Both the position numbers and the translations under genes were made by a program. DNA of 64,000 nucleotides from Termitomyces sp. T153 (Eukaryota > Basidiomycota > Agaricomycetes > Agaricales > Lyophyllaceae), in NCBI GenBank assembly GCA_018296165.2, contig JACKQL020000072.1, forward strand, positions 124,001 to 188,000, in the 5' to 3' direction. Positions 46,160 through 60,330 of this stretch are shown here, piece after piece; position 1 is the first letter of the stretch, and each line of letters starts with the position of its first letter. The notes under the pieces are model-generated. The model made no database searches. It saw only the letters and a program-made list of their open reading frames with translations, and was not told where the DNA came from.

Positions 46160-49100
46160 TCAGGGAAGGAATCTCACATCACGCCAATAACTCACCCAGC
46201 GACGCACGTCTTCGGCTCCAATAGGTCGCACCTCTCTCATTGTCTGGCTCAAGTTTTGAGCCTTGGCAGTTGCGAATTTCGCTAGTCCACCACTTTCGAC
46301 TTCATGACAGCCGGCCTCGACAATGGCATAGTCAGCCTTAGAGATTGCGCGGAAGAACTCAAGAAGCTTAACAGCAGGCTATAGAAAGGGCATGATGAGG
46401 CTATTGAAGTCAGAGCCGATGGCTAAGAACTCACAATAGCCTGGATGTCGGCATCACTTGCGTTCTTAGAACGCTTTTCAAGCGAAGAAAACCACTCCTG
46501 GAAAGGAACCACACGTAAGGGAAAGCCATCCTCAACCAGTGCCACCTTAAGAGCATCTATCACTTCGCTCCATTGTAGAGGTCGAGGATGGACCAGATTG
46601 ATTGCTACGGGAAATTTTTCGGAGGAAAACGCGACGTCGAGGATAGCTTTGGAGACTGTGTGCATAGGCAACCAGGAAATCAACTGAATTCACGACCTCA
46701 ATAAGAATGACGCCAATAAGAAAAGTCAAGACAACGTACCCCAGTGGCATTAGGAAGTGCTCCAAGAGCTAAACTTGACTTCACAAGGATAGGCAACCAA
46801 TCGCTCGTAGCCCAGGCACCGTTGGGAAGTCCTCCACTGATCTGACCGATACGGAGAGAAGAAACTTGTATTCCGCTCTTCGCGAGTAGCTGGAATAGGA
46901 TGTTAGCGAGGGAAACTTTTAAAGTCCAGGGAGAGTGCATCGCGTACCCTTTCTGACACATATTTACCCTCACCATAGCCATTTCCGACAGCAACAGCGG
47001 CATCCGTTAGGACTTCCTCGGGGAACAGGACTTCAGGCTGGCCCCATGACTGCGCTGATGCCACAGAAGAGGTGAACAGGAAACGAATTGACTCAGGGTG
47101 TGGCCCAGAATGCGCAAAGTCAATGAGTTTGCGAGTGCCTCGAACATTGGGCTCGAACGATGACAGCGAAAGGTTAAAGTCAAGACGCCACGCAGTGTGG
47201 ATAATAACAGTGACAGAGTCACTAATCTGACGTGATAGAGATAGATCTTGATAAGAGCCTTTTGCAGCTGTAGATTGAACTTACCTCGTTGTAGAGTTGA
47301 TCTGATAACCCGAAGCGAGAGAGTGCTGCATCACCTTCCACAAAAGCAAGCCTGTCGGACTGCAGGAGTTTGATGTCCAACCCTTTATCCTGGAACCGTT
47401 CAGTGTGTCGTTCGAGGATCAAACCCGTGGATGCACGATTTAGAGCATATACACGCTCAACAGAAGGATCGAGTAAGAGGTCAGCAAGAATCTGAGAACC
47501 AAGGTTTCCAGTCGATCCTGTCAGTAGGATGACTTTGTTTTTTGGTGCAGAGAGTGCAGAGAAATCAGAGTGTGAGCTATCCAGACCAGCACTATACTTC
47601 TCGATCATCGCTTCAATTTCTGCCTTGGCATTTTTCCCATCTTGGAAGCCCTCGGGATCAGCCACAAGTTGCACGAGGAATGTCGCAAGTGTTTCAATAG
47701 ATGGGTATCTGTAGACAGTATTCTGGGTGATATTTTCTGCGGCTTTGATGGTCGAATTATCCTTGCTTGCACGTAAAGCGCCCGCGATACGGCAGTGAAG
47801 GATTGTCGCACTCAAACTTTGGGAGAGAATGAGATGCATTGGGAGCGGACGTTGAATAGGACTAACCTATCGAAGCCCTGCTCGAAAAGATCCTGGGAAA
47901 TGTCAAAGGTTTTACCTGAATGGATATCGGCAGCCTGGTACAAGAGCCAAACCCGGACATGTTTATTCTCCCAAGTAATTGGAGGTACCACGTCCTCTCC
48001 TTTTGCACTTTGTTCCACAGTAGCATAGCTGTAGAAAATTTAAAAAAGGCAAAAATTCAAAATAATGTGGACATACAGTCCCTCAATCTCATCGTCATAA
48101 GTCTTGAGAGCCATCTTATGCATGACGGTTCCTTTTCCTGCTCGAGGTAGAGGTTTATCCTTGGAAGTAAAGAGAATCACCTCCTTAAATATCCTACTAA
48201 ACGCTGGCGCGATTTTATTGGCTTCCTATATCACAGACCTGAACGCGCGGACGGTCAGCTGCAGAATGATCAGATGGAGCCTATACCCACCAGAGGTGAT
48301 TTCGTAATTCTGCGACCTGAGTCTGATCTGTGATATCGATAGCATACTGAGCCTTGGGCTCAATAAGAATTCCTGGCTGATCGTGAGTGCGACCGAAAAT
48401 GATAGCACCCATAACGCTGTTGTCGATATATAGGTTAGTAGGGGTGCACGCGAAAATAGTGCGAGATCGACACCGACTAGGGGCTACTCATAACAATATC
48501 CTCCATTGGGGCCGGGACCGTCTTTTCCCCAGATGAGTGGATGACGACATCATCAATGCACCCGACGCTGGAGCAACATCAGCTAACTTGATGCAAGAAG
48601 AGGGAAATGACATACATCTTCCACAGGTGATCCTTTGTAGGATGCGGTTCCCAGAGGTCGGAAGTGGCATACCCCCTGACATCAGGCAAGTTTTCAATGG
48701 GAAGCGAATGCATATTCGTAGTCTACAAGCTATGTCAGATCGAATTCAATGTCAAAAAGTCAATCAAATGCATACCAAGAATTGACATTCGAACGTTCCA
48801 TCTCCCTGAGGCATCCATCTGATCTTTGCTCTGTCGCAAAACTCCATAAATGCCCAATCAACCTCGTCACCTGGACGCGGAATGGCATACGTTGGCGAGC
48901 CAAACTTGGTGCCACCGTAACCAGGTTTTAGTTTGACACCTGCTGAAACCATGAAATTACCCAACTTAGGTGCCACGGCACCACCGGAGTAGCCCTAAAT
49001 ACATGATATCAGCAAACCGCACTCATGTCAAAAATATCAACAGACGACAAAATACAATGTTTTGAGGAGGTCAACGGACTCGATAGACTGTGCCCATATC

Positions 49101-50121
49101 TGCAGGAGGGCAGGAATTGTTATCATCGAATTGGACTTTGTACGTCGAGTGTGCTCGAGGATATTCTCTGGGGTCGGTATCATTGGAGTCATCTCCCTTG
49201 AGGTCACTTGGGGAGGATAGACACCCACGGAAATAAGTCCAAACAGAGGATAGAGTACCTGCACATAGATGCCAAGTGTATGGAACGAAGGGAGCATCAT
49301 AGCCCCAATCCGCAACTGGGGTCTGTGATCACGGAACTCAATCAAACAAGCTTGCCGTCAAAATGTTAGCATCAGTGAACAAAAATTGTCGTCATACTTA
49401 CGGAAAGCCACCCAGTGCGAAAGGATCAAATGAGTTTGATAAATTGCCTTTGGAAATCCAGTACTACCAGATGAGTGAAGAATTAATGCCATATCCGATA
49501 AGAGAGGCCGCGTAATTGGTGTAGGATAACACTCAAAAGGATCACGGACAGTCTCAGTCCCAAGTCTAGGATACACTTGATCGAGCGTTGGAATCTCCTC
49601 AATTGAAAGTTCAAAATCAAGTATGTCCGCAGCGAGCTCGGTTTGAATACCATCTAGGAGGCTGCAAAGCGTCGCAGGGGTAGTGATCAAACGGTGGCAC
49701 GATGTTTTCTTCAGGAGATGCACAACTGCAGCGGGGCTGTTACGAGGAGAAATGGGAAATGGCTGTTTGAACAGACATCGTCGTTGGTATTCTCCTGAAC
49801 ATGACAAGTTAAAGGACTCACCACTAGACTGGCTATCATCAGGCCTATTGCCACTGCATGGTACACAATCGTATCGGCCAATGCAATAAACGCGACTATC
49901 TCACGGTCAGGGCCAGCACGAATGGGTCGAACCAGGTGAGCTACTCGATGACACGCGCGTCCAAATTCGAGGTATGTAATCTCTGTTACTTTGCTCAAGC
50001 CTTCTCTGCTATAAGTAAACATAGGAAGCTCAGCATTGTGCTTCCAGTGAACATCAATGGTCTCTGGGATGGTTACTGAGCCATCGAGGGGAGGACAGAC
50101 CGGTTCTTGCGGTATAGTCAT
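46160..50121 (-). CDS. NRPS-like adenylate-forming reductase (A-T-R domains)
   Basis: Start MTIPQEPVCPPLDGSVTIPE at 50,121; about thirteen GT-AG introns. The adenylation domain has LILHSSGSTGFPKAIYQTH, GYGGTKFGSPTYA, GYATSDLWEPHPTKDHLWK and LPRAGKGTVMHK. The carrier domain has DLFEQGFDS-LSATILHC; the phosphopantetheine serine codon is split by the intron 47,817-47,866. The terminal reductase has VILLTGSTGNLGSQILADLL (NADPH site), YGEGKYVSE (SDR Tyr and Lys) and ends RRWVSYWRDVRFLP at 46,160. Such enzymes activate a carboxylic acid with ATP, load it on the carrier and reduce it to an aldehyde or alcohol; many mushroom paralogues act on aryl or amino acids. The substrate cannot be read. One possible lesion: near 48,477 the frame meets TAG in SSP-stop, and I found no splice that keeps frame. 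The stop codon lies about 170 bases from the large element's right end. Confidence 0.8.
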
Positions 50122-50640
50122 CTGCGAACTAATGTGGGTCAGTAGAATTCCTTCCCAGTTATATAGTAAGAACGTTGAAGATAGCATGTGGGACCTACTT
50201 ACTCGAATTTGAAACATCAGACGACCGACCTGGGGCTCGGGCTTGGTTCGGAGTCCGAGGCCTTGTGGATTTTTCTTGGTCATCTCCACTGTCGCTCTCT
50301 TCCAAGTTCGAGACTCGGGGTAGCCTCCAGGTGCAAAAACTATTTCCTCACCTGCAGCAGCCTAAGTACCAGCACTTAGCAAGAAGTGTACTTACAGCCG
50401 ACTTGCAAGCATTCAGTATTCAGTCTCAACAAGGCTTGGACCGAGGTAGAGTGATCAGTATTGCTCATTTCTTCGTTCTAACCAATACATGAGAGGCTTT
50501 CGAACAAAACCTCGAAATGAGCAACGTCTCCGACTAAATGTATTTGGCATTGTCCGGTCGTATTATTGCCCATACTCTATCAAGTAGAAATATAGCAGTG
50601 CAAACATCTTCACAGCTCGAAAAAGTGCGAAGGGAAGGCC
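50122..50640. other. Intergenic region upstream of the reductase
   Basis: Holds the reductase promoter and the 3' flank of the F-box remnant. Short frames only; no clear TATA box or repeat. Confidence 0.4.
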
Positions 50641-50643
50641 GTG

Positions 50644-52193
50644 CTATCGTTGGCTCTCTAGCGAAAAACGAATGTTGATGGGGTAGATTTCCTTCATATC
50701 ATCCATGCGCCTCTCCATGCGCTTCTTGATCGAGAGCCATTCCAATGGCACATTTTGCCACAAAATTTCAACAAAGTTTAGGCTCTTCAGCGCCTGAGAA
50801 CCGACGACGTTAGAGTCAACAGATGCAAGAGTTACCTCCTGATGCCAGCACCTACTCTCAATAGCGTCAAGCACCTCATTATCTCCAAGGAAATGTGAAA
50901 GATCAAGTCTATGAGCATTGAATCCTGCTGCCAGCCAACATATTAATTCCTGTTTTGCCTGATCCAAGATATTGTTGGCTATATATACTTTCAAGAGGTT
51001 TGGCAAGATGTGTTCTGAGTGATTATTCACGTCTCAATTGTACCTGATTGCGGTCAGGATTTTGGCATGAGAGTAGCAGTGGCCATTGCATGATGGCTCT
51101 ATTTTGGAGGTACTGGAGCTGAGGAAGCATCCTAAGAAAGTTGGAAACCTTGTCATAGGAAAATATAATGTTTAAAAGCCTAAGAAGATGGATAGGCGCA
51201 CATGAGTGGATCTGCAGCCATATAAGATTGTCAATAATATCCTCATCAGTGGCATAGGGGACAGCAATGGTGAATTCGATCAATGCAGGAAGGGTAAAAG
51301 CTCTAAAGAAAGGTGAAATTTGACCCTTGGGTGCTTCTCCTGAGAATCTGACAATCAGAGACCAAAGGTGTGCCAAGATCACTGGGGCTGTTGAAAGCAG
51401 GATAACCTCATGTCCTTCCCATCGACTAATTTTCAGGAAGCAGTAAACGAGGCTGGTGCATTGTAGTAGAATCTCGCGTCCACGCATAGGGGAGAGGCCA
51501 CAATCCGTAATGGAGAGTTTGCTGCGTTGAGAATAAGGGATTCCAGAAATGAGGTTATCTGTGATAAAACCAAAAGACCTGTCTGGGCTGTTGATGGACA
51601 GGTCCTGTAGTTTATTGCATCCAGTCAAGTATCCGCTTCCCCGAGGTAAATTTTTGGATCGACACTTTGTCTGAGTTTTCATATGGCATTGATAGGTAAA
51701 GGAGTTCCAGCATTGCAAATCTTGCCTTCCACAATGGCTGGGTAGTTGTTGTCATTGAAAGCATGTGAAACATGGAGAAAGGAGCACAAAGGCTTAGATA
51801 CTGTAGAAATGGGAAACATTGCTGTAGCACCTTGGCAGATGCGGAGGCAGGTTCTTCAGAATGAAGATTAAACATAAGATACAAGGGTCGGCCAACTGCA
51901 CATTTAAGGTAGGAACTAATGAGGGCCATTTTGTCAAGGCTAGATGACAGGCCAATGACCTTCAAAACATGCCTGTTATGAACGTGGGTCTTCTCATGGC
52001 CTCTTTCTAATTCCCAATCATAGTGACGCTTGTTCCATTAATTTTGCTCATTGATTGCTATATCATGCCAATGCACACAGACATCGGTCAACACATGAGG
52101 CTCACGATGATGAAGACATTTTGATCTGATCCATTCGTCAAGGTACGAAAATACTTGGGTGAGAAGGTAGGCAGGTAGATTGTTGATCAACAT
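50644..52193 (-). pseudogene. F-box protein, decayed
   Basis: From ATG at 52,193: MLINNLPAYLLTQVFSYLDE, then LTDVCVHWHDIAI, the pattern of an F-box (L-P-x-x-L-L-x-x-V-F...V-C-x-x-W). A TAA follows soon after (INEQN-stop-WNKRHY). The next part, LKVIGLSSSLDKMALISSYL to about 51,612, is in frame with it; the following part (51,718-51,023, with LQDLSINSPDRSFGFITDNL and PFFRAFTLPALIEFTIAVPY) is in another frame, and the end (51,030-50,644) in a third. This is the layout of the large mushroom F-box family, whose C-terminal leucine-rich part binds substrates for SCF ubiquitin ligases. At least one frameshift and one stop make a pseudogene likely. Confidence 0.65.
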
Positions 52194-52199
52194 TTTAAT

Positions 52200-55100
52200 C
52201 ACCTCTCATGAATGTGTTGACAGTGGTTCTGGGTCGGGATGGGAGCTACCTAACTCTGCTCCTTCAGAATGAGTGACTACAAGACAAGTGAGCATCATGT
52301 GTGAAATACCTTTCTGGTCTACAATTCTCTTCTTTCTGCTTAAGCTAGATCTGCAGTTTTGGAGAGAAAAGGATCCAAATTCAATGGTTTAAGTGAGAGT
52401 TCTTGGCTAATTTGAGGCCAGAATGGTGTAAACAAACACTAGCAAAAAAGGGACAGCCATCAAAAGAACAATGGGCCAATTTGTGGCCAGTGAAATGCCT
52501 GGCCACTTTATCAGTTTCAGTTTTTCAACACCATATACTGCACATTAAAATGTACATTTTCAAATTGCCTTGGGACATTACGTACTTGCTTCAGTAGCAT
52601 ATGGGCAAAAGACCCACAGTTTTCAAAGTCCAAAGGGCCACTGGGCCCGTGACGAGGATCCATTATCAAAGATACCTCTGGGGGATATCTGGTGCTTGCT
52701 CCTTGCTCTACTAGCCCATAATTTACACATGAGGTAATGATCCCATGATTCCTGCACCTTGGACAACAATTGATTACCATATGAAGTGGAGAGCTGCCAG
52801 GCTGAGACTACAAATAAAAAACTTCCATCAAAGGTGTGTATAGACACATGTAATGCCTGTGAATCTTCAGTTTTTGATTGTCAAAGATGCTGATTGTGAA
52901 CAGCAAACCATTTGGCATACAAACTAACTGGGGAATCGAAGTGGTTAAGGCATCCTTGCACCAGTGACCAAAGAATGTATGTGGAATACTTACCAGTCTA
53001 CAGCTTGTTTGAGGCTTATCATGGCTGAAGCATATACATCTGGTCAGGTTCACTTTATTGAGCCAGTGCTTCCTGATTCTGCATTTGCTGGCTAGTCTAA
53101 GGGACAGTCTGTCCTACACCTACTAGGATATGTGAAATCTTGGTCCCTTGCATACCTTATGTCCACTCTTACACCTTCCACTGCACATAGTCAAGCTTAT
53201 ACTGCTCAGCAGCCTGTTACTTCACATGTTTAAGGTTGTTGTAGCAATCTTGGACTTGTGTGAGTTCTTGTTTGGGCAAGAGATCATGCTTGTTGCTGGA
53301 GACACTGTATTTCTCTCCAAAATTGTGTTAATCAGTAGTCAGTAGAATAGATGTCATAACTCACTTGGTTTCATCATCCTGGCATGTCTGGCTTGCCTTG
53401 AAAGCATCTATTTTGCTAAAACAAAGTTTTAACCAGTGTGACTGTGTGAGCATGTTTCCATGGTGTTGCGCTTCACAGTGCCTCTTGAGGCTCTCATTGT
53501 TCATGTGTTGGAAACAAGCAATTTTTTGGTCTTTTTGAGAATTTGCATGTGTGTTGAGAACATTGCATGTGCTGGAGAAGGGTTCCATTGGGATGATGGT
53601 ACCTGCAAACAATCACATCTAGTCAATGGGAGGGTTCATCATGAGCTGGGCAAAGTTGATTTACAGATGCCCAAGAGGTGGAAAGGTAAGGACTTGGGGG
53701 TGGGCTTGGAAGTGCAGGTCTTACATAACACAATGATCTAGGGCTGGTGTAGGATAGGACTGTGGAGAGCAGGGCTCAGCCAATGATGGATACTCAGCCA
53801 GAGCTCAATAGAAATCAGTCTGAGTTGCAGTGAAAAAAATGATTATATGCATATTTGAACTGTATGGGCCAGGAAATGGATTACATGCTCTGGGTTGTTT
53901 GAAATGCATGGCAGCAGGTGGGGGTATGAAGCCTGGTTTGCAGCCACCAGGAAGGCCAATGAGTTGAGGCAGGTCATTATATATATTCATTGTGTTGATT
54001 GTTAAAATTGTATAAGAGGTTGATACAGTTGGAGACTTAGATTCAATGCTCATAATCAAGGATTTCCTGACAAGGCAAGACACAATAGCTATGACAACCC
54101 AATAACTGGTGGAACTTCTTCAATCATGCACACCAAACAACATAAGCAGAAAAAAATGACCACCAACATCATCATCCTATCCCTTTTCTAAGTCCCATAA
54201 AAATGTCCCTCTCCTCCAAATAATCTGAGACCTCAGGTGTCATAAGTCAAAAAAAAGATAGAACCAAACAGTAGGTGTGGGCTCTGGAGTGAGATACTGA
54301 GGATTATCAATTGCACAAAGTTCTGGCTTGTCAATGCTGAGATCCACCACCCCCTCACCATCCTTTTTCACCAATATGCACCAGGAAGTTGTTTCTGTGA
54401 TGGGGCAGGGGAGGGCACAATGCTGTTTGGGCTGCTGAGGGCAGTATAACAACAATGACAACAAAGAGGTGGGAAGGTTGGAGATGGCATGTGCAGAGGG
54501 GATGTAGTATGTTGTTGATGCTGATGTCAGGTGGTCATGAGCATGATCATTGTGTATGGGACAATGGCAGGTAATCTGTAAATGGTAGTCAGATGTTTAT
54601 AGATGAGTATGTGGATTGTTGAAATTGAATGTGTGTAAAACATGTGCAGGTGGAAAAACATAGCAGAGGGTTCAGCAGAAAAAGGAGACTGCCATAGAGA
54701 AAGAGGATGAAAATGACTACATACCATTCAGTTCATGTTGAAATGGTGTGTAGCCTGTGTGTAGAAAGAATTGACATTGGTAGATTATAAAGAAAGGGGT
54801 TGGAAGATATTCTGTAGGTAGCCATGATCAGTGAATGTTAAGACAGAAAGTGTAAATGATAAGGGTGAGGGCCACACAGACAATGACACCTAGCAAGTGA
54901 GAAAGAATTTAGTGCATGAGTAGCATAGGGAAAAGAATGGACAAAACTTACAATTTTGCATGCTATCTGAGATGTCTCACAACTTTCCTGCAAAACTTAG
55001 AGCACTCTTAATGCTTGCTTGCCCACTTCTGCCCAGATGATGCATTAATGCCTGAGCCCATGAGCACTTCCACACATCCAAACTGCAGTGTCTGCTCCTT

Positions 55101-58100
55101 CTTGCTTGAGTTCTGTTTGGAACAAAAGGGAATGTATCAGTGCTGAGCTGGGATGTTTAGCTAAAGCAACATCTACAAAAAAGACTGTACCATGTCAAGC
55201 CAGTCATATAACTCATGGCAGCTATATGGAAACACTAGCATGGCAGCCCACATAAATGGCAAGAGCAGTTAGCAATTGCTATGTAGTGCATTAATAGGCA
55301 AATAGTTTACATGTAAAGCAATAACTGCTTAGCTGTTCAATAGATGCTTTGATCTTCTCCTTAGCATACACATTCATTCAACTGCAATTGAAACATAGTG
55401 ATGTCAAAATAACTGTGACCCCAGCATTAGCATTAATGGATAACAGTCAAGATTTCAAGTCAATCTGTGGTATTCAACTTTGTTTGAACTTTAAACAAGT
55501 ATTTGTTGCCATCATGATTAATTCACAGCTCAGCATAACCCCAATCATCCTTAGAATCCTCCACATTGTCTTCTCCATTCTCAGGATATGTATATGTATA
55601 TAACAAAATAGAAGGCTTACATAATAACATTGTAAAATCTAGAGTCTTTATTGTTTTTGCTAGTAGCTTGAGCACTAGTGCTGGGAGGAAGAAGCTCAAA
55701 AGTTTTTCCAGCACAGAATAAAGAAATTAAGTGGACTCCTTGAATAACTCATGCTGGATCAAGAAAAGCAAAACACTGCATCATCACCATTAACAAACCC
55801 AATTTGTGCAGGCATTGAGCATGCCAACCACTCCTAAAACTCACTTCATACTACTGCACTCAGAGAAATCCAACATGCTGTGGATCACAAGAAGTTGAGT
55901 TTGGTCCAGTATGAAGACCATTTGCATGGAATATGTCCAAGACATGGCAAAATCAGTATGGAAATGGCTTGACACCATCCTCTTCATCCTCATTTGATAG
56001 CACAAGAGCATTGGCATAAGTATGAGGATTGAGGGTATCCTAGGCTCACTGACAATCATATGTTGTGTAATTTACTTGGATTTACTTGTGTCAATAGATT
56101 TTGTTACCAACAATGTGGATATGTTACCATTGCTCAGGAGTATACATAAGGATGTCACCATCATAGTGTTCATTAAGCATGTGTGCAAGGCAATAGTCCT
56201 GAAGCTTGACTAAAAATCCCTTCATAATAATATACTATACTGTAAAGTTTGTATCCATACCTCAAGAGCAGGATCATCTCTAATTTCACCAAGCAATTGT
56301 GGAAGTATTAGGATGTTGAACATCTTGAGCAATGACATGATGGTTTTTTGGAGAACCATTGAGTAAATGTTCACTTTTATCAAAAGGAAGCCAAAGAAGA
56401 GTAAAACTATCATCACATTGCTTTTGGTTTTCACCTGTCTTTGGTGGCTTTAGGGCTTTTTTCTTCATTCAATAAAGTATTTGCTGTCAATGTCTATATT
56501 TTGCAATTCTAAGTGTATATGTGCTTTTCTGCATCACTGAATAAAAGTGTTTTATATGCTGATGAGCCAATTCTTCTTGTTAAAGATATAATGTAGGCAA
56601 CATTACTAAACTGATTAAAAAACTCACTGTCTGAGTTGAATCATTATCTGTAATTCCATGCAACTGAATACATTTTACATAATTACCAAGACTATGCAAT
56701 TTAATTGTTTGAAGATTCAACCCATAAATTTGAGAATTTTGAAATTTATATGACATCAGATAGTCTATATATTATGATAATCATGGGAAAATAGCAACCT
56801 TCTGTTGAGCTCTTAAATTGAGTCATTTCCTGCAACATATAAAATACAAAGACAATGTTTGAAAAGTGCTGCAAATACACCAACTTCAAATTCATGCAAA
56901 ATGTCAGAACATAAGAGCCTGTGAAAATCACATCTATAGGAACTAAGATGAACTGAAAAGGCATTCTATGGCATCATAAGTACTGTATCATTGATAACAA
57001 GAACTTGAAACTTACATGAGATGAGGTGAGTAATCCATATTGGAGTAATCCTTTGATTATAGTACTTTTATGTGTGTATCCATTTTTAAATATTTTTTTT
57101 GCATACATTTTCAATACACTGCCTATGAGTTTCATCATCCACATGAAGATTTGCCTTTGATAGCAGTCAAGTTTTCCACCAATTTGTGGGATTTCATTCA
57201 TCTGATATAAGCATCATGGGCATAAATAATTAAATAGAAACTGAATACAGATCATAAAAATTCTAGAGCATGTGTTAAAAACAGTAGTTTAACATTATGA
57301 TCAAAGTTACTTGCTTTTCTGGATAGTCCATTCTATGTATTATAAAGCATGAAAAATGACAATGGCCAATAGCATCAGCACTAGCTACATAGATAGATTT
57401 CCAGAAAGTTATCATCTAAATGAAGAAGCCACACTGTATTCATGATTTCATGTCAAAGGAATGTCAAGATATCAGCAGAAGCAGGCTGGCCATATTAACC
57501 TATAAACTAGTCTTGAAAAGTATCAGATAACTTAATACTAATTAGTATCAAGAATCAGGCAATTAAATGATCACATATCTTGAGAATATATACCAAATGA
57601 TTCTCAGAGTGTGATAAAAGCTTATATTATATTGCTTTCCACTGATTTGCTAGATAGAAGTAGATTAGTCAAAGAGATGCTTTGCCAAAATTGGTCAAAT
57701 GTGTTGAATCAGACCAGAGAGCAATTCCAAGTATTCTCAATACTATCATTTTGAAAGAGATTTTGAAACTTCATAAACTCAGAGATGAAATTGTTTGCAG
57801 TGAACATGTCAGTGAAGACTTGTTCTGGATGAGATTCTGGAGGTGTCCCAAACATTTCATAAAGATGGAGAACAAATGTTGATGCTGCTGGTCCATTAAT
57901 AATGCTAGAAAGTACAGCATGCATAGACCAATGATCAAGACCAGAAAGCTCAAATATAAGTGCTTGAGCTTCTGAAACATGTTTTACACCATCACAGAGT
58001 GCAGAAATTCTGAATGTTGACTGTTTCCATCAATTCCTTGTAGCAAAAGATGATGGGGCTGCTTCTTTGAAGTAATTAAGCTGTTTACTCTTCCTACAAG

Positions 58101-58660
58101 CCAAAAGGGCTCAAAGATGGCTGATTCTGAGACATTTCATGACTAGATATGAAAGTGAGCATATTTGAGGTGTGAGAAAGTGAATAAAATTCTTTTGGAG
58201 TGAATGATGTTTGACCTCCAGATTAGATGTAATAGGTACCAAAGCTATCAGCCTCTGTACAATAAGTGAGCAGGTCTGGAGATGGGCTATGAATAGTTTC
58301 TTAGGATGTGGCTTGAGTGGTAGGAGAAGGACCACAAATTGGTTAAGGATTATGGACAGAAAGTGGTGGTGATAGTGACATCAGATCAATGTAGCATTTA
58401 GGTAACTAAATAGTATGCTTTAGTCTTCCAGATTGTTGAAGTGGACAGAGTATTGGATTTTCTACAGGTGCAGAAAGAGGAAGTGGTAAAGGCAACAGCA
58501 TAGGAACTCTTTTATCCACTGATTCAGACTCAGAGTCAATACTAACTAGAGTAAAAGACAGTGAGTTTCAAGATTACACACAGAACTAGATTGAAACACA
58601 CAGATGTATTAATCTCCTTTAAGCCTTTAGCCTGAGATGATTCACCAACTTTTCTCTCAT
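52200..58660. other. Long CpG-poor stretch of decayed repeat DNA
   Basis: Over 6 kb without an open frame longer than about 95 codons. Frames such as 53,612-53,361, 53,053-52,808, 56,468-56,286, 57,201-56,974 and 57,924-57,709 lie on the minus strand in an order consistent with one decayed element read from 58,991 downwards, but none shows a motif I can name. CG dinucleotides are very rare and TG/CA abundant. No RNA gene, LTR pair or terminal inverted repeat was recognised. Confidence 0.4.
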
Positions 58661-58667
58661 TGAAGGC

Positions 58668-58991
58668 CTAAAGAACTTGAACAGCCTTTGGCTGCATAAG
58701 TCTGCATTGCCTTTTGTGAGTAGATAGTCCAGAGCTATTGTTGAAGGCCTTGTTGCAAGCAAAACAAGAGAACCCAGAAGGCATACTTGTAGTAAGAGGG
58801 AAAGAGTTCACATCAAGATAAGATGATAAGATGATCTTAGTAAAGTTGAATAGTTTCCATCTTTGGACTTTGAGTCTGATAACATGCATTATAGACAAGA
58901 TAAGCCTATATCTTTTTTGTGCTGTCATTGGAATGCAATTGGTATATACCAGAGATGTATTCATATCTATAGCACTCCTTAGTGCACTCAA
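58668..58991 (-). pseudogene. C2HC zinc-finger remnant, possibly the start of a Plavaka-like transposon protein
   Basis: The frame reads SFPLTTSMPSGFSCFACNKA then FNNSSGLSTHKRQC: C-x2-C, a phenylalanine, G-L-S-x-H, x3 and C. A zinc finger of this shape stands at the N-terminus of Plavaka (CMC superfamily) proteins in Agaricomycetes. The decayed DNA at lower coordinates would then be the rest of the gene. The link is inference from this finger and from orientation only. Confidence 0.35.
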
Positions 58992-59109
58992 ACTTGACTA
59001 CCTCTTGTGGTGGAATTAATTAATCATGTTTTCAGAAAGAGCATGTTAGGATTATGTGACTTAGGCATACTCTGATAGTGACACTCATGTCACATCACAA
59101 TCAACTTGT

Positions 59110-60330
59110 TATTTCTTTACTAGTGCATGCCTCACCTTTGTCTTTCAACTCCACCTCCATCAAACACTTCAAAGACCAATTCTAATAATGAACATGCCCA
59201 GAAAGTCTTGAAGAATCTGCAGGAAGGCTCTTGTAGAAGGGCAGCTGAGTAAGTTAAATCAATTTCTTGAGTATACACTCTGCATAATACTCTTTCAAGC
59301 TGTAAAAACTCAGTTAAAACCTATATTAATATGGGCAGGTGGATACTGCTCTCCTTATACCCATTTATTATTATACCCATTTATCATTGTTAGAAATGTC
59401 ATATATGCTGCATTAGAACAGTCTGAGTACATCATTATTTCTATTATTTTATCACCAACTTTTGATAAATACAGTAACATTCCAAATCTTCTGGATCAAT
59501 ACCAGGCTATTTTGAAGATTGCACCATGCCATGAAAATGTACTTCAATGTCTTGCTGAGGGTCTGACACAATTAGACAACTTTATTAAAGAGGTACATCA
59601 ATATATGCAGTTTTTTTATTATTATTCTATTTACTTCAACTACAGATGAAGAATGGCTTCAATCCAGCATGTACTGACAACACTTCATCTCTTATTTCTG
59701 CAATCATCAAATATCTCTCTAATTGACCCCAATGCCAACCTTGACCACAAGGTACTTGAAACATGAACCAAGGCATGTCATGCCTTTGAACACCCAATCT
59801 TTGCTTGCCATCTTTGTCCAATCAAGAAACTCAGCACATTTGATTGTGATCCAAAGTCAGTGTTCTTACCTATTTTGATGTCAGCTCTAATCAATAAGTT
59901 TCTTGATATAGATCCTTCATGGATAAAATGAATGAAGGGCAGAATGGGTACAACATCACAGCCTCTGACTGGCCTTTGTGGCTTTTGACTCAATCTTTGA
60001 CAGGTCTATTGACATATTTTTACTGGACTATCATCTGCACTTCTGGCCATTGCAATGCAACAAAGCCATGTATTGCCCATCTCCATGGCCTGAAAGAGGT
60101 CACTGCAAGGATGATCACTTATGTGGCTATCCAAGTATGTATATTGACTATCTATGATTAATCACAGTGCTGATCTATCTAGGCTTGCTTTCCACTCTGT
60201 TTAGTGGAAAAGTGGAGCCACAAAGACAGAAACTTTGACTTACATAAGTTTTGGCATATGTTTGTCTGTCTCTTTGAGTCCAATCTGGAGGAGCCATGGG
60301 TCATCAAGACTCTTGAATAGTGGAATGTGA
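59110..60330 (+). pseudogene. DUF6698-like mushroom family remnant
   Basis: Pieces in linked frames: MPHLCLSTPPPSNTSKTNSN near 59,127, SNIPNLLDQYQAILKIAPCH near 59,480-59,540, INKFLDIDPSWIK near 59,895, NEGQNGYNITASDWPLWLL at 59,930-59,990, YRHIF-like sequence near 60,005, VTARMITYVAIQ at 60,100-60,135, an intron-like gap, then KWSHKDRNFDLHKFWHMFVC near 60,210-60,265. From memory this order (YNITASDWPxWLY, ...TPRxIAYVAxQ, ...DxxFDxxxFW) is the DUF6698 family, abundant in mushroom genomes and of unknown role. Stops and frame changes show that the copy is dead. Confidence 0.45.
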
